A stretch of DNA of 16,390 bases from Thiobacillus sp. (GTDB taxonomy: Bacteria; Pseudomonadota; Gammaproteobacteria; Burkholderiales; Thiobacillaceae): the NCBI RefSeq assembly GCF_024708915.1, contig NZ_JANJXQ010000049.1, positions 1 through 16,390 of the forward strand, given 5' to 3'. A program made the position numbers and the translations under genes. The notes below the pieces were generated by a model. The model was not told the origin of the DNA and did no database searches. It saw only the letters and a list, made by a program, of their open reading frames with translations. Shown here one piece after another: positions 1 to 8,756 of this stretch. How positions within the stretch are numbered: position 1 is the stretch's first letter; each line of letters opens with the position of its first letter.

Positions 1-1
1 C

Positions 2-1840
2 TGCTTCGAGGACGCCGAGGTGGCGGCAGTGATGAACCGGCTGTTCGTCAACATCAAGGTCGACCGCGAGGAACGTCCCGATCTCGACCAGATCTATCAG
101 GCCGCGCACCAGCTGTTAACCCGGCGCGGCGGCGGCTGGCCTCTGACGGTGTTTCTCACGCCCGATCAGACACCGTTCTTTGCCGGCACCTATTTCCCCA
201 AGACGCCGCGCTACCAGCTGCCCGGCTTTATCGACCTGATGGAAAACGTCGCCCGCGCCTGGCGCGAGCGGCGCGGCGAAGTGCAGGCGCAGAACGCGGC
301 GGTGCGCGAAGCGCTGGCGCAGCAGCAGCCGGTGGCGGGCATCGGCCAAGGCCTGAGCGATGCACCGTTTGCCGCTGCGCTGCGCGATCTGGCGCAGGCC
401 TTCGACCCGGTGTGGGGCGGCTTTTCGCCCGCGCCCAAATTCCCGCGCCCGGGCGAACTGTTTTTCCTGCTGCGGCAGGCTCAGGCAGGCAACGCGCAGG
501 CGCGCGAGATGGCGCTGTTCACCCTGCGCAAGATGGCTTCCGGCGGGATGCGCGACCAGCTCGGCGGCGGATTCTGCCGCTATTCGGTGGACGCGCAGTG
601 GGCGATTCCGCACTTCGAGAAAATGCTCTACGACAACGGCCCGCTGCTGCATCTGTATGCCGATGCCTGGGCGCTGACCGGCGAAAAGCTATTCAAGGAC
701 GCTGCCGAGGGCATCGTCGACTGGCTGCTGCGCGAGATGCGCGCGCCGGGCGGCGGCTTTTATTCCGCGCTCGACGCCGACAGCGAAGGCCACGAAGGCA
801 AGTTCTACGTGTGGACAGCGGACCAGGTGCGTGCGCTGCTGTCGGCCGAGGAGCACGCGGTGGCGGCACCGGCGTATGGCTTCGACCAGCCGCCGAATTT
901 CGAAAACGCAAGCTGGAACCCGATCCTTGCGCGTCCCTTGCACGAGATTGCGGCCGAGCTGGGGCTGACCGACGCGACGGCCGCGGCGCGGCTGGCGAGC
1001 GCACGCACCAAGCTGTTTGCCGCGCGCGAAACCCGGGTGTGGCCGGGGCGCGACGACAAGCAGCTCGCCAGCTGGAATGCGCTGATGATCGGCGGGCTGG
1101 CGCATGCCGGGCGGGTGATGGCGCGCGCCGACTGGGTGGCGGCGGCGCAAGCGGCGATCGATTTCCTGCGCCGGAACCTCTGGCGCGACGGCCGCCTGCT
1201 TGCCAGCTTCAAACACGGCGAAGCGCGGCTCAACGCCTATCTCGACGACTATGCCTTCCTGCTCGATGCGCTGCTGGAAACCCTGCAGGCCGGCTATCGC
1301 GAAGCCGACATGGGCTGGGCATGCGAACTCGCCGACGCGTTATTGGCGCATTTCGAGGATGCCGAAGCCGGCGGCTTTTACTTCACCAGCCACGACCACG
1401 AAGCGCTCATCGCCCGTCCCAAGCCGGGCTACGACAACGCCACGCCGTCGGGCAACGGCGTCGCCGCGTTTGCGCTGCAGCGGCTCGGGCATCTGCTCGG
1501 CGAGGCGCGTTACCTCGATGCCAGCGCGCGCTGCCTGCGGCTGTTTTACGCGCACCTGAACCAGCAGCCGATCGCCTATCCGACGCTGCTGGCCGTGCTC
1601 GATGAAGCGCTGGTGCCGCCGCGGACGATCCTGCTGCGCGGCCCGGAATCCGCCCTGCGCGCATGGGTGCGGGCGCTGACGCCGAAACTCGGTGCGCGCG
1701 ACATGCTGCTGGCCTTGCCCAATGGCCTGAGCCTGCCGCAGGCGCTGGCAAAGCCGGAAGCGGACCGTCCCGCTGCCTGGGTCTGCAGCGGAACGGCGTG
1801 CCAGCCGCCGCTGACCGATCTGGCCGGCGTACTGGAATAA
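2..1840 (+). CDS. Thioredoxin domain-containing protein, YyaL/DUF255 family (5' partial)
   Basis: The reading frame is open from base 2 and runs to a TAA, giving about 612 residues; the family is usually about 670-690, so roughly the first 50-60 residues lie outside the window. The visible start, FEDAEVAAVMNRLFVNIKVD then REERPDLDQIYQ, is the stretch that follows the CHWCHVM-type active site of the N-terminal thioredoxin-like domain (DUF255, COG1331). That CxxC motif would be upstream and cannot be checked. The rest is the long (alpha/alpha)-barrel-like part, with family blocks such as GGWPLTVFLTPD (about residues 45-56), GGFSPAPKFPRP, the HFEKMLYDN block and FYSALDADSEG. The family resembles glycan-epimerase/mannosidase folds, but its substrate is unknown. 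The product looks cytosolic. It may be monocistronic: the next gene starts 82 bp later with its own ribosome binding site. A GTG at 20 is internal and not a real start. Confidence 0.9.
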   Translation, partial: CFEDAEVAAVMNRLFVNIKVDREERPDLDQIYQAAHQLLTRRGGGWPLTVFLTPDQTPFFAGTYFPKTPRYQLPGFIDLMENVARAWRERRGEVQAQNAAVREALAQQQPVAGIGQGLSDAPFAAALRDLAQAFDPVWGGFSPAPKFPRPGELFFLLRQAQAGNAQAREMALFTLRKMASGGMRDQLGGGFCRYSVDAQWAIPHFEKMLYDNGPLLHLYADAWALTGEKLFKDAAEGIVDWLLREMRAPGGGFYSALDADSEGHEGKFYVWTADQVRALLSAEEHAVAAPAYGFDQPPNFENASWNPILARPLHEIAAELGLTDATAAARLASARTKLFAARETRVWPGRDDKQLASWNALMIGGLAHAGRVMARADWVAAAQAAIDFLRRNLWRDGRLLASFKHGEARLNAYLDDYAFLLDALLETLQAGYREADMGWACELADALLAHFEDAEAGGFYFTSHDHEALIARPKPGYDNATPSGNGVAAFALQRLGHLLGEARYLDASARCLRLFYAHLNQQPIAYPTLLAVLDEALVPPRTILLRGPESALRAWVRALTPKLGARDMLLALPNGLSLPQALAKPEADRPAAWVCSGTACQPPLTDLAGVLE

Positions 1841-1922
1841 GGCGTTTATCAGCATTTGCTATTAGGAGCCCGTGGCGGCGCCTGCTATCAAGTAGACAGC
1901 CCGTCCGTCATCAGGAGCAATC

Positions 1923-2720
1923 ATGAGCACAGATACCGAATCCGCAGTTTTCCATCCGCAGGTCGCCCAAATGAATCTGCCGGGCATCCGCAGCGTGACG
2001 TTCAACCAGCCGCTGCGCTGGCTGCGCGACGGCGCAAAGGATTTTGCCCGGGCGTGGCCGCTGAGCCTGTTCTATGGCGCCGTCTTCGCGCTGCTGGGCT
2101 ACGGTCTGGTGCATGCTGCAGAGGACAGGCCGCATCTGGCGATGGCGCTGGTTTCGGGCTTCCTGTTCGTCGCGCCGCTGCTGGCCACCGTGTTTTATGA
2201 CTTGAGCCACCGGCTGGAGCATCACCACAAGCTTCCCAAACTGTTCGTCCCTCTGCTGGCGTGGCGCGCCAATCCATCCTCCCTGGGGCTGTTCGCGGTG
2301 ATGCTGGTGTTCGTCCTGATTTCATGGGAGCGTATTTCGGCGATTCTGGTGGGGCTGTTCCTCAGCGGTTCGGGCATCGGCGGCCTGTCCGATCTGCTGA
2401 GCATCAGCGCGGTGCAGCAGCATACCGATTTCGTGCTGGCCTACCTGGCGTTCGGCGGCGTGCTGGCGCTGGCGATGTTCAGCCTCACGGTGGTGTCGCT
2501 GCCGATGCTGCTGCACCGCAAGGTCGATTTCGCCACCGCGCTGGTCACCAGCTTCATGGCGACCCGGCTCAATTTCCCGGTGATGCTGCTGTGGGGGGCC
2601 TTGATTGCAGGCCTGATCGTGGTCGGAATGGCGACGGATTTCATCGCCATGGCAGTGATTTTCCCCTGGCTTGGGCATGCCAGCTGGCATGCCTACCGCG
2701 AACTGGTCGAGCGTGAATAA
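1923..2720 (+). CDS. DUF2189 family integral membrane protein
   Basis: A 265-residue inner-membrane protein. Hydrophobic segments lie at about residues 46-64, 74-94, 120-145, 172-196 and 218-255, giving five to six helices after a soluble N-terminus of about 40 residues. The N-terminal block with NQPLRWLRDGAKDFARAWP and the C-terminal FPWLGHASWHAYRELV are typical of the DUF2189 (COG5473) proteins common in beta- and alphaproteobacteria. The family has no established biochemical function. The ATG is preceded by an AGGAG ribosome binding site at 1912-1916 with good spacing. The following cytochrome gene lies 135 bp away and is probably transcribed separately. An imperfect 9-bp hairpin (2732-2740 with 2751-2759) sits just after the stop but lacks a following T-run. 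The family assignment is firm; the role is unknown. Confidence 0.85.
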   Translation: MSTDTESAVFHPQVAQMNLPGIRSVTFNQPLRWLRDGAKDFARAWPLSLFYGAVFALLGYGLVHAAEDRPHLAMALVSGFLFVAPLLATVFYDLSHRLEHHHKLPKLFVPLLAWRANPSSLGLFAVMLVFVLISWERISAILVGLFLSGSGIGGLSDLLSISAVQQHTDFVLAYLAFGGVLALAMFSLTVVSLPMLLHRKVDFATALVTSFMATRLNFPVMLLWGALIAGLIVVGMATDFIAMAVIFPWLGHASWHAYRELVERE

Positions 2721-2855
2721 CAATGTTTTACCGGGCTTGGTAGCAAAAAACCAGGCCCGTGTCTTGCGCGGCGGAGGATTTTCCTTAATATGGGAGGCGC
2801 GGTAGTGGCTAGATAGATAGCGCGCGCTCAACCCGACCTCCACGGAGACACTGTA

Positions 2856-3176
2856 ATGATGAAGAAATGGATAATGACTGCAGCATCCGCTGCCCTGCTG
2901 GCGATGTCAGGCGTCGCTTCTGCCGATTCCCAACAGGCGCTGGCCCAGAAAAACGCCTGCATGTCCTGCCACGGCGTGGACAAGAAAATCGTTGGCCCTT
3001 CTTTCAAGGACATCGCCAAAAAATATGCCGGCGACAAGGCCGCGAAAGACAAGCTGGTCGGCAAGGTGAAAGCCGGCGGTAAAGGGGTGTGGGGGCCGGT
3101 TCCCATGCCGCCGAACGCACAGGTCAAGCACGAAGACGTGGAGAAGATTGTCGAGTGGGTGTTGAGCATGAAATAA
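2856..3176 (+). CDS. Small periplasmic class I cytochrome c (c551/c552 type)
   Basis: 106 residues. It has a Sec signal peptide (MMKKWIM plus a hydrophobic core, likely cleaved after ASA at residue 23) and then one haem-binding site CMSCH at residues 35-39. The sixth haem ligand is likely Met84 in PVPMPPNAQ, and a C-terminal helix (EDVEKIVEWVLSMK) follows, as in cytochromes c551/c552. It would carry single electrons in the periplasm between the bc1 complex and a terminal oxidase or reductase; the actual partner cannot be read from this locus. A GGAGA ribosome binding site (2844-2848) precedes two adjacent ATGs (2856 and 2859). A weak promoter-like TAATAT lies at 2786-2791. The gene stands alone, flanked by a long upstream gap and a strong terminator downstream. 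Confidence 0.93.
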   Translation: MMKKWIMTAASAALLAMSGVASADSQQALAQKNACMSCHGVDKKIVGPSFKDIAKKYAGDKAAKDKLVGKVKAGGKGVWGPVPMPPNAQVKHEDVEKIVEWVLSMK

Positions 3177-3198
3177 CCCGGCACACGAAAACATCGTG

Positions 3199-3237
3199 AA
3201 AGCACAGGGCCGGCGTTCGCGTCGGCCCTGTGCTTTT
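3199..3237 (+). terminator. Rho-independent terminator after the cytochrome c gene
   Basis: Bases 3199-3215 pair with 3220-3236 around a TTCG loop (3216-3219). This is a stem of about 17 bp with one G-T wobble (3213-3222), followed by a short T-run (3234-3237). The complementary A-run on the 5' side (3198-3200) makes it potentially bidirectional. It lies 22 bp after the cytochrome stop codon and isolates that gene from the liv operon. Confidence 0.88.
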
Positions 3238-3276
3238 CGGCTCTCCGGGGGAAAGCTGGCGCGGCGGGCTTTATGG

Positions 3277-3282
3277 TATAAA
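3277..3282 (+). promoter_or_regulatory. Candidate -10 element for the liv operon
   Basis: TATAAA sits 35 bp before the livK start, in the only gap upstream of the operon and after the terminator. No convincing -35 hexamer is seen at 16-18 bp. Downstream, CCCGC (3284-3288) can pair with GCGGG (3303-3307), which overlaps the purine-rich ribosome binding region before the ATG and could limit translation. Confidence 0.4.
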
Positions 3283-3317
3283 TCCCGCGTTTCAGTTTTA
3301 TTGCGGGGAAGACCGAG

Positions 3318-4469
3318 ATGACGGGCCATACTCTACGTTGGGCGATGGTAGCGGCGGCACTGGTCGCAGGTTGTGGCGACAGGCCGCAGCAGAATGGCGA
3401 CAGCCGGGTGGTGCTGATCGGCCAGGTTTCCCCGCTCACCGGCCCGCAGGCGCATCTGGGCAAGGACAACGAGAACGGGGCGCGCCTGGCGCTGGACGAA
3501 ATCAACGCCGCCGGATTCACGCTGGGCGGCAACAAGGTCGTGCTCGAATTGAGGAGCGAAGACGACGCGGCCGATCCCAAAACCGCCACCACGGTGGCGC
3601 AAAAGCTGGTGGACGAGGGCGTGGCCGGCGTCGTCGGCCATCTCAACTCGGGCGCCACCATCCCGGCTTCCAAGATTTATTCCGACAACGGCATTCCGCA
3701 GATTTCACCCTCGGCCACCGCGGTGGCCTACACCTCCTCCGGCTTCAAGACGGCCTATCGCGTGATGACCAACGACGCCCAGCAGGGCAGCGTGCTGGGG
3801 CATTACGCGGTGACCCGGTTGGGCGCGAAGAAAATCGCCATCATCGACGACCGCACCGCCTATGGGCAGGGGCTGGCCGACGAAGTGGAGAAAGCCGCCA
3901 AGGCCGCGGGCGGCGAAGTGGTGGCGCGCGAATACACCTCCGACCGTGCGACCAACTTCATGGCGATTCTCACCTCGATCAAGGGCAAGGCGCCCGACCT
4001 GGTGTTCTTCGGCGGGATGGATCCGCAGGCCGCGCCGATGATCAAGCAGATGAAACAGCTCGGCATGCAGGCGAAGTTCCTCGGCGGCGACGGCGCGCAA
4101 ACGCCCAAGTTCATCGACCTGGCCGGCGCCGACGCCGAGGGCGCGCTGGCCTCCAACCCGGGTCTGCCGCTCGACGCCATGCCGGGCGGCAGCGCGTTCA
4201 AGGCCAGGTTCGAGGCCAAATACGGCAAGATCCAGAACTACTCCCCCTACGCCTACGACGCCATGCGCGTGCTGATCGAGGCGATGAAACGCGCCGATTC
4301 CAGCGATCCCGCCGCCTATCTGGCCGAACTGCCGAAGACCGATTACCAGGGGGTGACCGGGCACATCCGCTTCGACGCCAAGGGCGACATCGCCGGCGGC
4401 GCGGTCACCCTGTACCAGGTGAAGGACGGCAAGTGGCAGACGCTCGAAACCGTGCAGAGCGCAAAATAA
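3318..4469 (+). CDS. livK: Branched-chain amino-acid ABC transporter substrate-binding lipoprotein (LivK/LivJ type)
   Basis: 383 residues. The N-terminus is a short hydrophobic signal ending in a lipobox, LVAGC, with Cys19 as the lipidation site, so the protein is probably tethered to a membrane rather than free in the periplasm like E. coli LivJ/LivK. The mature part is a periplasmic-binding-protein type 1 fold. It opens with VVLIGQVSPLTGPQAHLGKD and has family blocks NGARLALDEINAAG, GVVGHLNSGATIPASKIY, SPSATAVAYTS and DDRTAYGQGLADEV, which form the two lobes and the amino-acid alpha-group pocket. It captures leucine/isoleucine/valine or related amino acids for the downstream permease. The exact ligand cannot be read off; aromatic or amide ligands are possible in this family. 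A GGGGAAGACCGAG ribosome-binding region precedes the ATG. It is the first gene of a five-gene operon. Confidence 0.9.
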   Translation: MTGHTLRWAMVAAALVAGCGDRPQQNGDSRVVLIGQVSPLTGPQAHLGKDNENGARLALDEINAAGFTLGGNKVVLELRSEDDAADPKTATTVAQKLVDEGVAGVVGHLNSGATIPASKIYSDNGIPQISPSATAVAYTSSGFKTAYRVMTNDAQQGSVLGHYAVTRLGAKKIAIIDDRTAYGQGLADEVEKAAKAAGGEVVAREYTSDRATNFMAILTSIKGKAPDLVFFGGMDPQAAPMIKQMKQLGMQAKFLGGDGAQTPKFIDLAGADAEGALASNPGLPLDAMPGGSAFKARFEAKYGKIQNYSPYAYDAMRVLIEAMKRADSSDPAAYLAELPKTDYQGVTGHIRFDAKGDIAGGAVTLYQVKDGKWQTLETVQSAK

Positions 4470-4495
4470 ACTGAGCCGGCGCACGCCGCGCAAAG

Positions 4496-5425
4496 ATGGA
4501 CATCTTCCTGCAGCAACTCATCAACGGCCTGGTGCTGGGCAGCATTTACGCGCTGGTGGCGCTGGGCTACACCATGGTGTACGGCATCCTCGAACTCATC
4601 AATTTCGCCCATGGTGAAATCACCATGATGGGGGCGATGGTCGCGCTGACGGTGATCGGCGCGCTGGCGCTGGCGGCTCCCGGCCTGCCGGGCGTGCTGG
4701 TGCTGGGGGCGGGGCTGGTGGTGGCGATCCCGGTGTGCATGGCGCTCGGCCTGCTGATCGAGCGCGTCGCCTATCGGCCGCTGCGTCAGGCGCCGCGCCT
4801 GGCGCCGTTGATCACGGCGATCGGCGTATCGATCATTCTGCAGAATATCGCCATGCTGATCTGGGGCAAGCAGTACATCCCTTTCCCCGCCGTGCTGCCG
4901 CAGGGACGCCATACGCTTTTCGGCGCGAACATCACCGATGTGCAGATTGCCATCCTGCTGCTGACCATGAGCATCATGCTGTTGCTGATCCTGATGGTGC
5001 AGAAAACCCGGCTCGGCCGGGCCATGCGCGCGACTGCGCAATCGCGGCAGGTGGCGAGCCTGATGGGCGTCGACGTCAACCGGGTGATCGCCGCCACGTT
5101 CGCGATCGGTTCGGCGCTGGCAGCGGTGGCCGGGGTCATGGTCAGCGCGTATTACGGCCTGGCGCACTATTACATGGGCTTCATGCTCGGCCTCAAGGCC
5201 TTCTCGGCCGCGGTGCTGGGCGGCATCGGCAATCTCGGCGGGGCGATGCTGGGCGGCCTGCTGCTGGGACTGATCGAATCGTTCGGTGCGGGCTACATCG
5301 GCGACCTCACCGGCGGTTTCCTCGGCAGCCATTACCAGGACGTGTTCGCGTTCTTCGTGCTGATCGCGGTGCTGGTGTTCCGCCCGTCCGGCCTGCTGGG
5401 GGCGCGCGTTGTCGAGCGTGCCTAG
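4496..5425 (+). CDS. livH: Branched-chain amino-acid ABC transporter permease LivH
   Basis: 309 residues and almost entirely hydrophobic. It starts MDIFLQQLINGLVLGSIYAL, followed by YTMVYGILELINFAHGE, the hallmark of the LivH family; a later block GIGNLGGAMLGGLLLGLIE is the conserved cytoplasmic loop that contacts the ATPases. About eight membrane helices are expected. With LivM it forms the heterodimeric inner-membrane channel of the HAAT transporter. It starts 26 bp after livK with only a weak ribosome binding site (GCGCAAAG). Its TAG stop overlaps the beginning of livM, suggesting translational coupling. Urea-type UrtB is an alternative in this superfamily, but the lack of urt or urease neighbours argues against it. 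Confidence 0.92.
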   Translation: MDIFLQQLINGLVLGSIYALVALGYTMVYGILELINFAHGEITMMGAMVALTVIGALALAAPGLPGVLVLGAGLVVAIPVCMALGLLIERVAYRPLRQAPRLAPLITAIGVSIILQNIAMLIWGKQYIPFPAVLPQGRHTLFGANITDVQIAILLLTMSIMLLLILMVQKTRLGRAMRATAQSRQVASLMGVDVNRVIAATFAIGSALAAVAGVMVSAYYGLAHYYMGFMLGLKAFSAAVLGGIGNLGGAMLGGLLLGLIESFGAGYIGDLTGGFLGSHYQDVFAFFVLIAVLVFRPSGLLGARVVERA

Positions 5426-6478
5426 CTTGAACAAGACGCAGCCGCGCTGGCTCGTTTTCGGATTGCTGGCGCTGGGGCTGGCGCTGCTGCCGTTCCTGGT
5501 GGACGCGGGGCTGGGGCGCTCGTGGGTGCGGCTGCTCGACCTGGCGCTGCTGTATGTCATCCTGGCGCTGGGCTTGAACATCGTCGTCGGTTATGCCGGC
5601 CTGCTCGACCTCGGCTACGTCGCGTTCTATGCGCTGGGGGCCTACGTCTATGCCTGGCTTGCCAGCCCGCATTTCGGCCTGCACCTGCCGTTCTGGGCGA
5701 TTCTGCCGCTGGGCGCGGCGCTCGCCGCGCTGTTCGGCGTGCTGCTGGGGGCGCCCACCCTGCGGCTGCGCGGCGATTATCTGGCCATCGTCACGCTGGG
5801 GTTCGGCGAAATCATCCGCATTTTCATGAACAACCTGAATGCCCCGGTCAACATCACCAACGGCCCGCAGGGCATCAACCTGATCGACCCGGTGCGTCTC
5901 GGCGGCGTCAGCCTGAGCCAGCCGCAGACGTTCTTCGGCTACACCTTCAGCGGCGCCCATCTGACGTATTACCTGTTTCTGCTGCTGGTGCTGGCGGTGA
6001 TTTTCATTTCGATGCGGCTGGAAAATTCGCGTATCGGGCGTGCCTGGGTCGCCATCCGCGAGGACGAGATCGCCGCCGCCGCGACCGGCATCAACACGCG
6101 CAATCTCAAGTTGCTGGCGTTCGCCATGGGCGCCGTCTTCGGCGGGCTGGCGGGCAGCCTGTTCGCCAGCTTCCAGGGCTTCATCAGCCCGGAGTCGTTC
6201 AATCTCATGGAATCGGTCATGATCCTGTGCATGATCGTGCTCGGCGGCATGGGGCACATTCCCGGCGTGATCTTCGGCGCGCTGCTGCTGACGCTGCTGC
6301 CCGAGGCGCTGCGCTATACCGGCGACTGGCAGCGCAGCCTGTTCGGCCAGGTCTACATCGATCCGGCGGATCTGCGCATGCTGTTGTTCGGCGTGGCGCT
6401 GGTTGCGGTGATGCTGTATCGCCCTGCGGGGCTTTTTCCCTCGGCGCGCCGCCGCCGCGAATTCGCCGACGCCAAGGG

Positions 6479-6482
<4 letters not shown>
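5418..6482 (+). CDS. livM: Branched-chain amino-acid ABC transporter permease LivM
   Basis: About 354 residues from the GTG at 5418, which overlaps livH by 8 bp; a TTG at 5409 would add three residues and is the alternative start. No ATG is available near the N-terminus. It is the second permease subunit, with about ten hydrophobic segments. Family motifs are ALGLNIVVGYAGLLDLGYVA in the first third, LRLRGDYLAIVTLGFGEIIR in the middle, and GGMGHIPGVIFGALLLTLLP near the C-terminus, the last corresponding to the ATPase-coupling loop. It pairs with LivH in the inner membrane. The stop codon TGA overlaps the livG ATG as ATGA, so the two are translationally coupled. Confidence 0.92.
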
Positions 6483-7297
<815 letters not shown>

Positions 7298-7310
7298 ATT
7301 TTGGAAGAAC

Positions 7311-7426
7311 CCATTCACCACAGAGGCACCGAGATATGTCCCGGAGGGACGGTATCCCTTGGGACACGGAGAAACCCGTTTCACGTTCGGTTTTTCTCGG
7401 TGCCTCGGTGTCTCTGTAGTGAGAGG
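7311..7426. repeat. Palindromic miniature repeat element between livG and livF
   Basis: The livG-livF gap (7298-7435) is filled by an imperfect palindrome. The left arm is TCACCACAGAGGCACCGAGA (7315-7334). The right arm (7395-7422) is its reverse complement, with one substitution and an extra 8-bp unit: the complement of GCACCGAG is followed by that of ACACCGAG. Between the arms is a nested hairpin: TGTCCC (7337-7342) with GGGACA (7361-7366), and inside it AGGGA (7345-7349) with TCCCT (7355-7359). Motifs of the CACCACAGAG...CACCGAGA type are widespread as dispersed palindromic repeats in environmental bacterial genomes, often mistranslated as HHRGTE... peptides. I see no transposase. The element keeps an open frame with livF but is not part of it. 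It could act as an mRNA stability or processing structure within the operon. Confidence 0.75.
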
Positions 7427-7435
7427 TTTTGCCGA

Positions 7436-8149
7436 ATGAACACGCTACTGACCGTCAGCCAGTTGTCCGTCGCCTATGGCGGCATCCAGGCCGTGCGCGG
7501 GCTCAGCCTCGACGTGGCGCCGGGCGAAATGGTCTGCCTCATCGGCGCCAACGGCGCCGGCAAGACCACCACCCTCAAGGCCATCAGCGGGCTGATCGCG
7601 CCGCAGGCGGGCAGCGTGCAGTTCGACGGACAGGCGATCGCCCGGCTGCCGGCGCACCAGGTCGCGCGCCGTGGATTGGCGCTGGTCCCCGAAGGGCGCG
7701 GCGTGTTTCCGCGCATGTCGGTGGCCGAAAACCTGATGATGGGCGCCTACATCCGGCGCGATCGCACGGCGATCGCCCGCGACCTCGACCAGGTGTATGC
7801 GCTGCTGCCGCGCCTGACCGAACGCCGCGCGCAATTCGCCGGCCTGCTGTCCGGCGGCGAGCAGCAGATGCTGGCGCTGGGACGCGCGATGATGGCGCGT
7901 CCGCGCCTGCTGTTGCTGGACGAGCCGAGTATGGGGCTGGCGCCCCTGATGGTGCGGGCGGTGTTCGACATCATTCGCCGGATTGCGGCAGGCGGCGTGG
8001 CGGTGCTGCTGATCGAGCAGAATGCCCATCTGGCGCTGAAAACCTGCGCGCGCGGCTATGTGCTGGAGAACGGGACCATTGCGCTGAGCGGCGCGGCCGG
8101 CGAGCTGGCCGCCAACCCGGCGGTGCGCCGCGCCTATCTGGGCGAATGA
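7436..8149 (+). CDS. livF: Branched-chain amino-acid ABC transporter ATP-binding protein LivF
   Basis: 237 residues. Motifs: Walker A GANGAGKT at residues 37-44, VPEGRGVFPRMSVAENL at 84-100 (the LivF version of the Q-loop region), signature LSGGEQQMLALGRAMM at 138-153, Walker B LLLLDEP at 158-164, and IEQNA at 193-197, where Gln replaces the switch His, as is normal for LivF (COG0410). It is the second ATPase of the transporter. The ATG at 7436 matches the family N-terminus (LLTVSQLSVAYGG) and is preceded by a GAGAGG ribosome binding site (7421-7426). Upstream in-frame codons belong to the palindromic repeat and are not coding. Its last 16 bp overlap the 3' end of the convergent cyclo-ligase gene. 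Confidence 0.93.
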   Translation: MNTLLTVSQLSVAYGGIQAVRGLSLDVAPGEMVCLIGANGAGKTTTLKAISGLIAPQAGSVQFDGQAIARLPAHQVARRGLALVPEGRGVFPRMSVAENLMMGAYIRRDRTAIARDLDQVYALLPRLTERRAQFAGLLSGGEQQMLALGRAMMARPRLLLLDEPSMGLAPLMVRAVFDIIRRIAAGGVAVLLIEQNAHLALKTCARGYVLENGTIALSGAAGELAANPAVRRAYLGE

Positions 8150-8742
8150 GGCTTGGGGTGGTTCGAGTCGAAGCGGTACAGCTGGCGCTCGGTCAGCACC
8201 GCATCGAGCGGCATGTCCCACGGGTCGTGCGGCAGCGCCTCCACCCGCTGGCATTCGTAGGCAACCCCAACCAGGCGCGGCTTGCGCCACAAACGCCGAT
8301 GCTGCATGAAGGCCAGCGTCGCGTCGTAGTAGCCGCCGCCCATCCCCAGCCGGTAGCCCTTGCGGTCGAACCCCACCAGCGGCATCAGCAGCAGGTCGAG
8401 CTGGCGCGCGCGCAAGGGATGCGCATCTCTTGGTTCGGGGATGCCGTAGCGGTTGGCTTTCATGCGCGTATTGCTGCCGACCCGGCCGAACCGCATCACC
8501 CGCCCGCGCCGCGGCAGCACCGGCAGGTAGCACTCGCGCTGCATCCACAGGGCCTGATTGAGCAGGGGGTGGGCGTCGAACTCGCCGCCTTGCGGCAGAT
8601 AAAAGCCGATGCGTTGCGCGCGCAGCAACAGGCCGTGGCGCAGCGCCAGCCGCAGCGAGGCGCGCGCGGCCTTGCGGCGGTCGGTAGGGGCAAGCGCGCT
8701 GCGCGCACCTTTGAGCTGACGCCTGAGGGTGGATTTATTCAT
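8134..8742 (-). CDS. fau: 5-formyltetrahydrofolate cyclo-ligase (methenyl-THF synthetase)
   Basis: 202 residues. The enzyme uses MgATP to convert 5-formyl-THF to 5,10-methenyl-THF, returning a dead-end folate to the one-carbon pool; it is cytosolic. Visible family motifs are NKSTLRRQLKGAR at the N-terminus, FYLPQGGEFDAHPLL (about 47-61), YGIPEP (99-104), LLLMPLVGFDRKGYRLGMGG (117-136) and the following GYYDATL, which form the phosphate and substrate site. It is usually named ygfA/fau (MTHFS family). The start follows the 6S RNA gene directly, the classical proteobacterial arrangement, so part of its mRNA may come from read-through of ssrS. The stop codon lies inside the 3' end of livF on the other strand. 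Confidence 0.92.
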   Translation of the reverse strand: MNKSTLRRQLKGARSALAPTDRRKAARASLRLALRHGLLLRAQRIGFYLPQGGEFDAHPLLNQALWMQRECYLPVLPRRGRVMRFGRVGSNTRMKANRYGIPEPRDAHPLRARQLDLLLMPLVGFDRKGYRLGMGGGYYDATLAFMQHRRLWRKPRLVGVAYECQRVEALPHDPWDMPLDAVLTERQLYRFDSNHPKPHSPR

Positions 8743-8756
8743 GAAAAGGTAAGGCT

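Noticed and set aside
1841..1922. Intergenic gap after the thioredoxin-domain gene
   Set aside because: Apart from the AGGAG ribosome binding site for the next gene I see no convincing promoter, repeat or terminator.
2732..2759. Hairpin after the DUF2189 gene as a rho-independent terminator
   Set aside because: The 9-bp stem has a G-T pair and a 10-nt loop, and no T-run follows, so it may be only a weak 3'-end structure.
5522..6478. livM region read as an upstream extension of LivG
   Set aside because: That frame over livM is an Arg/Pro/Ala-rich shadow. The ATGA overlap at 6479 and the ABC homology boundary define livG.
7301..7435. N-terminal extension of LivF
   Set aside because: These codons are the palindromic repeat read in frame (HHRGTE-like peptide); LivF homology starts at 7436, where a ribosome binding site precedes an ATG.
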